Shown here: positions 57,821 to 64,000 of the stretch, piece after piece
Numbering within the stretch: position 1 is the first letter of the stretch
How the letters are laid out: every line of letters starts with the position of its first letter
Assembly: GCA_028456385.1 (NCBI GenBank)
Contig: JALNQF010000169.1
Location: 30,937-94,936 of the forward strand
Source of the DNA: Ophiosphaerella korrae
Lineage: Eukaryota > Ascomycota > Dothideomycetes > Pleosporales > Phaeosphaeriaceae
Direction of reading: 5' to 3'
DNA length: 64,000 nt
Made by a program: the position numbers and the translations under genes
Notes under the pieces: model-generated
Databases searched by the model: none
Seen by the model: only the letters and a program-made list of their open reading frames with translations
Told to the model about the DNA's origin: nothing

Positions 57821-58950
57821 GATAGTAATAAGGAAGAAAAAGAAGAAAAAGAAGAAAAGAGAGAAGAAAAGGTAGTAGAGGAAGAAGAGGTAAAAGAAGA
57901 AGAAAAAGAAAAAAAAAAGAAGAAGAAAATAAAGTAGAGAGTTAAAACGTTCTACTTTTAAAAAATAGGTAAGACGTATATAGAAAGTAGTTTAGGCTTA
58001 TCTAATAAGTAGAGAAGAAATAGTTTATAGTATAATTATTTATTTTTTATATATATAGATACCTAGCTATAGAGTTAAAAGTTAGATTACGTAGTTTACT
58101 CTATAAGTATATTTTAAGTATATAAATTATATTTTCTATATATATTTTAATTATAAAGCGCTTTAAGCTAAATTAAAATCTTTAAGTAGTTTATCTATAT
58201 CTTTAAAATCTAAAGTAAGAGTCTATATATCTTAGGATTTATTATATCCTTTCTATCTAAGAAGATACTCTAGTTATCCTTTTTTTTACATTTCTTTAGG
58301 ATTCTTTTAACTTCTTATACTTTTTCTCTTTCTTCTATTACTTTAAGTAGCTAGGTATTATCTTTTATACCTAATTAAGATTTTTATTTCTTAAAGAAAG
58401 AAATATAAAATACGTTGTAAATATAATAGTAAGGTAGTAGTAGTAAGTAGTATACTTACGTTCTTACTATATCTTATACTTAAAATAGTCTAATAAACTT
58501 ATCTAATAGCTTCTTATATAGTTAGTAAGTAAAGCTTAAGTTCTTTATACTTAGTAAGACTAGCTCTTCTTTTCTAAAGACTTCTAGTTTATATTTATTA
58601 TTATAGTACTATACTTAATATACTTATACTTTCTATAGAAACTCTATAAGTATTACTTATATACTATATATACGCTTTACTCTTTAAATAGTGTCTAGTA
58701 CTTCTCTTTTTAGCTTACTATCTTTAAGTAAGTATATAAAAATTAGGTATTTACTTAGTATAGTATAAAAAGGTATTATCTTTATTTCTTTATAAATTAA
58801 GTTATTATATATAAATTATACTATTTTTAGTAAAGTAACTTAATTGTCTTAATTCTTTATTATAAAGATTCTTAAATACTATTCTAGAGTCTAATTTTAT
58901 TATTTAGTTTACTTATTAGTCTATAAGTAAAAAGCTATACTTAGCTTACG
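56096..58950. other. RIP-degraded TA-rich tract, no readable gene
   Basis: Extremely TA-rich, with TpA dinucleotides far in excess and almost no CpA or CpG, as expected from RIP saturation of repeats. Stops fill all frames. A purine-rich, gaagaa-like stretch (57825-57940) reads as a Glu/Lys-rich peptide and may derive from a charged coding region. Element identity is no longer recognisable. Confidence 0.6.
57781..57819. repeat. TAA microsatellite
   Basis: About thirteen uninterrupted taa units within the TA-rich tract. Confidence 0.9.
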
Positions 58951-58954
58951 CTTT

Positions 58955-60595
58955 ATATAATAGGTATACTAGGGTTAACTACCTAATAACCTATTAAGGT
59001 GTTAGTAGATTAAGAAGTAATATTAGGAGTTTATATAGTAATTAGTAATAACTATAAATAATAGTTAATTTGTATATATAATATTAAGTATTAGTGTTCT
59101 AGGTTAGAGATTAGATTACTAATACTATCCTAATAATACGTATTATTACTAACTATATACTTATTTATAGATTACTTTAATCTATTATACGTATTTATAG
59201 ATTACTTCTATATATCTATATTATAATTTACTTCTTACTTTATATTACTACCCTACTTATCTTATACTTTGTTAGTACTTATATTAGGACTAATTAGTTC
59301 TATTTTGTTTATTCCTATTATACTTATAATACTATCTCTTCTTCTAGATAGGTTTTTATTCTCCTAAACTAAAGCTAAAGTTATTAATCCTATTTCTTTA
59401 TTAATATAGAGTTCTTTATCCTCTTCTATACCTACTAAGTCTACCCTTTATTATCTTTAATTAGCTAATCGTGTATTACGTTATAGTATTATAATATTTC
59501 TTTATTCTTATTATAAGTCTTTAAATTCTCTATTAACTTATTTTTCTTTAAAATATAGTAAGGCTTATAAGGCGTATATTTATACTAATACTTATTTATC
59601 TTATAACTTATTAAGTATATTACTAGTAGAGTATAGGTTAAAAATACTTATTTATACGTCTATACTTATTTATAATAGAGAAAGCTATTAACTATACTTA
59701 AGAAAAACTATTATTATAGATTATAGAAGCTAAAAAGAAACGTAATTATATTCTAAGTATATAGGTAAAAAACTATACTTATTTAGTTTATCTTTATAAG
59801 GTAAAAGCCTTAAATAATAAAAAATCTATTATATAAGCTACTTTCTTAGAAGCTAAGTAAGATTTTAAGAACGTAGTAAGGGCTAATCTAGCTCCTATTA
59901 TCTTAAGTAGTTCTATCTCCTTTCTATCTAGTAGTAGTATTATTAGTTATCTTAGCTTACTATTAGGTAGTCTAGAGGGTTTTAACTTTAGAACTCCTTT
60001 AGTTTCTTAAAGTAGTTAAGGTTATTTTCTAGTTCCTATATATCTTCCTATAGTTACCTTTTTTTATTAGTTCCTATCTATTTTACTAAATAGTAGTTTC
60101 TACTATTATAAAACTAATATACTAAGATTTCTTTAACTTTTTATTTTTTTTATTCTCTATATATATCTACTTTATATACTAGTAGTTCTATATTTTATAG
60201 TACTATTTTAAGTAGCGCTATATAGAAAGTTAAGTATATCTTTATTTTACTTAGTAGCTTTATTTTAAATATAACTAGTGTAATTTCTTTCTTAATCTTA
60301 TATAGTCTAATTTTTACGTAATCTAGTTTTAAACTAGATTATTTACTTTTAATATTCTTTTATACTAACTATACTTTTTTTCTCTTTTTAAATTAAGGTC
60401 TCTTTTTATACTTTCTATTATAATACTTTACTATTTAATTATATAGGAATTCTATATCCTATCTTAACTAATTATATATTTCTTTTATTCTATTTATAAA
60501 GTTTTCTCCTCTTAGAGTCTAAGATTCTATATTTCTTAGTATCTAATATATATTAGGGTTAATCTATAGTTTATAAAGAAGAGTAATACTCTTAT
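58955..60595 (-). mobile_element. Truncated Ty3/gypsy chromovirus relic, 3' part only
   Basis: Aligns in the same orientation with 60600-62298, offset by about 1640-1700 bp. It contains the chromodomain-encoding stretch at about 60010-60165 (minus strand) and, at its left end, an LTR-like segment (about 58965-59190) matching 60605-60830. No RT or integrase core follows on its right: homology stops near 60590, where the next LTR-like block begins. All frames are broken by RIP-type changes. Confidence 0.65.
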
Positions 60596-60599
60596 TTAT

Positions 60600-63500
60600 T
60601 ATAGGCTTACTAGAGTTAACTTCCTAATAGCCTAAAGAGTATTAGTAGATTAAGAGGTAATATTAAAAGTTTATATTATAATCTACAATAGGCTATAAAT
60701 AATAGAAGATATTTTATAACTATCTTATAATATTACTTATAGTTAATAATTAAATTACTAATACTATCCTAATAATAGGTATTTACTACTAACTATATAC
60801 CTACGTTTCTTAGCTAGCTTTATACTTTGTATTTACTAAGATTATAAATTATAAATCTATTACATACTTAACTTTATACTTTGTATTTACTAAGATTGTA
60901 AATTATAAATCTATTACGTATCTCTATTATAGTTAGTTTCTTAGCTAAGTTTATTACCCTATAAGTTATACGTACTTTTATTATCTATAGTAGGGCTAAC
61001 TAGTTTAAATTAGTCTTCTATTATTATAGCTATAACACTATTCTCTTCTTTAGGTAGGTTTTTATTTCTCTACCCTAGGCCTAAGGTTATTAGTCTAGTT
61101 TCTTTGTTTATTTCTAATTCCTTATTATTCTCTATATCTTCTTATTCTAATCGTAATAAACTTCTTCTTATTACTTATATTACTTGTAATAGAGTTAAAA
61201 TATTTCTTTACGCTTATTATACTCGCCTAAAGCTTACTTATCTTATTTCTTTAAAAGATAGTAAATATTATAGTAAATATATCTTTACTAATATCTAATA
61301 TAAATATACTCTTTTAGGTATTTCTCTTATAGAGTATAAGTATTTAATTTCTATATAGTCTCTTCTTACTAAGTTATATAAGGCAAGCTATTAACTAGGC
61401 TTAAGAGATACTATTATTATAGCTTACTACTACTAAAGCTAAGTATAAGCTAACTCTTTATAAGCTAGTAGATCTTTATTCTTATATTAAGCGTTTTTAT
61501 AAAATAAAGGCCTATAATAACGCTAAATTATCTAAATAGTTTTATACTTTAGAGGCTAAGATAGACTTTAAGGAAGCTATAAAGGCTACTCTAGCTCCTA
61601 TTATATTAGACGTTCTTAACGTCTCTCTATTTATTATTAGTAGTACTAATTTTCTTAGTTTACTATAAGGCGCTCTAGAGGGTTTTAACTTTAGAACTTC
61701 TCTAGTTTCTTAAAGTAGTTAAGGTTATCTTCTAGTTCTTATATATTTTCTTATAGTTCTCCTTTTTTATTTATACCTATCTATTTTACTAGGTAGTAGT
61801 TTCTACTATTATAGAACTAGTATACTAAGATTTCTTTAACTTCTTATTCTTCTTATTCTTTATATATATCTACTTTATATACTAGTAGTTCTATATTTTA
61901 TAGTACTATCTTAAGTAGTACTATATAAAAGGTTAAGTATATCCTTATCTTATTTAGTAGCTTTAATTTAAATATAACTAGCGTAACTTCTTTCTTAATT
62001 TTATATAGTCTTATCTTAATATAGTCTAATTTTAAACTTAGTTTCTTACTCTTAATATTTTTTTATATTAACTATACTTTTTCTCTTTTTCTAAATTAGA
62101 GTCTCTCTTTATATTTCTTGTTATAGTACTTTACTATATAATTATATAGGAATTCTATATCCTATCTTAGTTAATTATATATTTCTTTTATTCTATTTAT
62201 AAAGTTTTCTCTTCTTAGAGTCTAAGATTCTATATTTTTTAGCGTTTAATATATATTAGGATTAAATCTATAGTTTATAAAGAAAAGTAATACTTTTATT
62301 ACTATATTCTTTGCACTATTATATACTAACTATACTATAGGTAGTAACTATACCTAATTATTCTAGTTGTAGTTAAAGTAGTATCTTAAGTATTATTCTA
62401 CTATCTAATTTATTCGTTCTAATTATCTATCTATTTATAGATAATATACTATCGATATAGTATATTATACTCCTAATTATACTATTATTGTTTTCTATAG
62501 TTTTAATATAAATTATACGTCTCTATCTATAATAATTTTATCTAGAGTACTATATTAGCTAATTATAGTTCCTAGAACCTAGTATATAGTAACTTCTATC
62601 CTACTTTTCTCTTTATATAGTCTAAAGTATATATACTTTATAAGTTTATCTACTATTATAAGTATTCTATTATACTCTACTCCTAATATTAAGTCTTTTA
62701 ACTTAGGTAACTTTATAATAAAGTCTATTGTTATTATTCTTTATAGTTTTTCTAGTACTTTAACTAGTTATAGTATACTATATAGTATATATCTATTATA
62801 CTTATTTTTATAGTAATCTATATAATCTTGTAGTACTTCTTTTACTAGTTATCTTACTCTTAGGATATAGTAGTCTCTTAGGAGCCTATTTAGAGTTTTC
62901 TTAATTTCTTAGTATCTATATACTAGTAGCTTATAGAATTGTTATATAAATTCTCTCTAGATTTTTCCTAGAATATATATTCTTCTATAGGCTTATATAA
63001 ATCCTTTTTAGATTTCTAGTTTTTTTATTTCTTTAGATACATCTTGCGTTATTTTCTAAATCTATTTATCTAGCTTACTACTTATTCTTTTAAGTGTAGT
63101 AGCTATCTTAGGTATATTTAAGACTAAATATCCTTCCTTATTCTTAACTAGAACTATACTAGTAGCGCTTACTTTTTCTTATAAGTCTAATCTTCTACTA
63201 AGAGTATTTATAAATTAGTTGTCTTTCTCTTTTATATATATAATTTCTATATTAAATATTAATAGGAATTCTTACTATCTTATATATTATTATAATAGTT
63301 CTTTATTTAGTATAAATCTTATAAGATTCTTATAGTCTATATAGACCTTTATTTAATATTTTACTCTTTATAAGTATACTCTCTATTATTTAAATACTTT
63401 ATAGATTACTAGTATTTCTTTATTATAGATTAGGTAATTAAGTTCTACTATTTTTATCTTCTTAGAGAAGTATTTAACTAAGTATTCTTTTTTAGTTTTT

Positions 63501-64000
63501 AGGTCTTTCTATATTAGTGCTATTCTATAGACTAAGTTAGATACGTCTATTTTTACTATTACTAGTAGGTCTAGGTTATATATTCTAATAACTAGGTTTT
63601 CTATAAACTTCTTTTTAATCTTATTAAATACTTTATTATATTCCTTTATCTATTTAAATAGTATGTCTTTTTTTATAAGCTTTATTATTAGTTCTATATT
63701 TTTAGACTATCTTACTATTAACTTTCTATAAAAGTTAGCTAGGCTATAAAATTATTGTACCTCTTTTAGGTTCTTAGGTATTAGCTATTCGTTAATTAAT
63801 CTAATCTTTTCTAAGTTAATCCTAATTTTTCCTAGTTTAATAATAAATCTAAGGAAGTCTGTTTTTTTTAAATAGAACTTATATTTTCTTATCTTAAGAA
63901 ATAATTTACTTTCTACTAGTTTCTCTAGTACTTTATATATATATTATACGTGTTCTTCCTCTATTTCTAAGAATATAAAGATATTATCTAAGTATATAAA
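60600..64000 (-). mobile_element. Ty3/gypsy chromovirus relic (RT, RNase H, integrase, chromodomain), continues past window
   Basis: Minus-strand translation gives, right to left: reverse transcriptase with YLDNIFIF (a YLDD-type box with the second Asp changed to Asn), NLKEVQ and FYSLANFYRKLI; RNase H with VKIDVSN and NYLIYNKEILVIY; integrase with ITIDFIIKLPKLKDLILG and IIIDRDV at about 62470-62760; then a chromodomain with EILVY and KLEKF at about 61715-61860. This is the chromovirus order. Stops replace Trp and Gln codons throughout. An LTR-like segment lies at about 60605-60830. Gag, protease and the RT start are outside the window. The relic is inactive. Confidence 0.82.

Noticed and set aside
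61104..61298. Plus-strand 64-codon frame in the TA-rich tract
   Set aside because: Lies within a RIP-degraded retroelement and consists of the residues expected from random TA-rich sequence.
1..64000. CRISPR arrays, rRNA genes, bacterial operons
   Set aside because: None seen. Repeats lack spacer regularity and gene structure is eukaryotic throughout.

Overview
The window is nuclear DNA of a filamentous ascomycete. Genes have short introns of about 48-95 nt with GTRNGT-like donors and CTRAY branch points, they include fungal-only families (Zn2Cys6 factors, RTA1, GH7, HET), and the right end has the TA-rich decay expected of repeat-induced point mutation (RIP). The protein families suggest Dothideomycetes, probably Pleosporales; that is an inference from family resemblance, not a database match.

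Layout. 1-6.4 kb: a mitochondrial K+/H+ exchange-related protein (runs off the left edge), an SRF1-type phospholipase D regulator, a one-TM conserved protein and an unrecognised gene. 7.4-14.4 kb: a GlcG/HbpS-like protein, a two-lobed hypothetical protein, an orphan copy of the C-terminal domain of sterol-glucosyltransferase-type proteins, and a bZIP factor, separated by gene-poor spacers. 16-24.8 kb: Rad26/ATRIP, CDP-diacylglycerol synthase, a PPR protein and an MFS sugar transporter. 25.4-32.2 kb: an RTA1-like protein, a Zn2Cys6 factor, a tiny SVIP-like protein and a second Zn2Cys6 factor. 34.9-47.1 kb: a large AAA+ ATPase, a PTEN-type lipid phosphatase, a GH7 cellulase, a small basic protein and a Myb-like gene. 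47.7-48.6 kb: a 5'-truncated HET-family pseudogene.

49-55.4 kb is the most interesting part: an ornithine-decarboxylase-type enzyme, an agmatine deiminase and a VMAT-like MFS transporter lie side by side. I infer a small polyamine (putrescine/agmatine) production and export cluster. It carries marks of repeat activity: a 129-bp hAT-like MITE with an 8-bp target duplication sits inside the last intron of the decarboxylase, and two decayed tandem copies of the 3' end of the deiminase gene lie just beyond its stop.

55.7-64 kb: a RIP-damaged pogo/Fot1-class transposon relic, then about 8 kb of extremely TA-rich sequence. Minus-strand translation there still shows a Ty3/gypsy chromovirus (RT, RNase H, integrase, chromodomain) and a second truncated copy of its 3' end. 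The polyamine cluster therefore abuts a repeat-rich compartment.

Gene models were spliced by hand. A model is called strong only where exon phases close and the joined protein reads through a known family motif.
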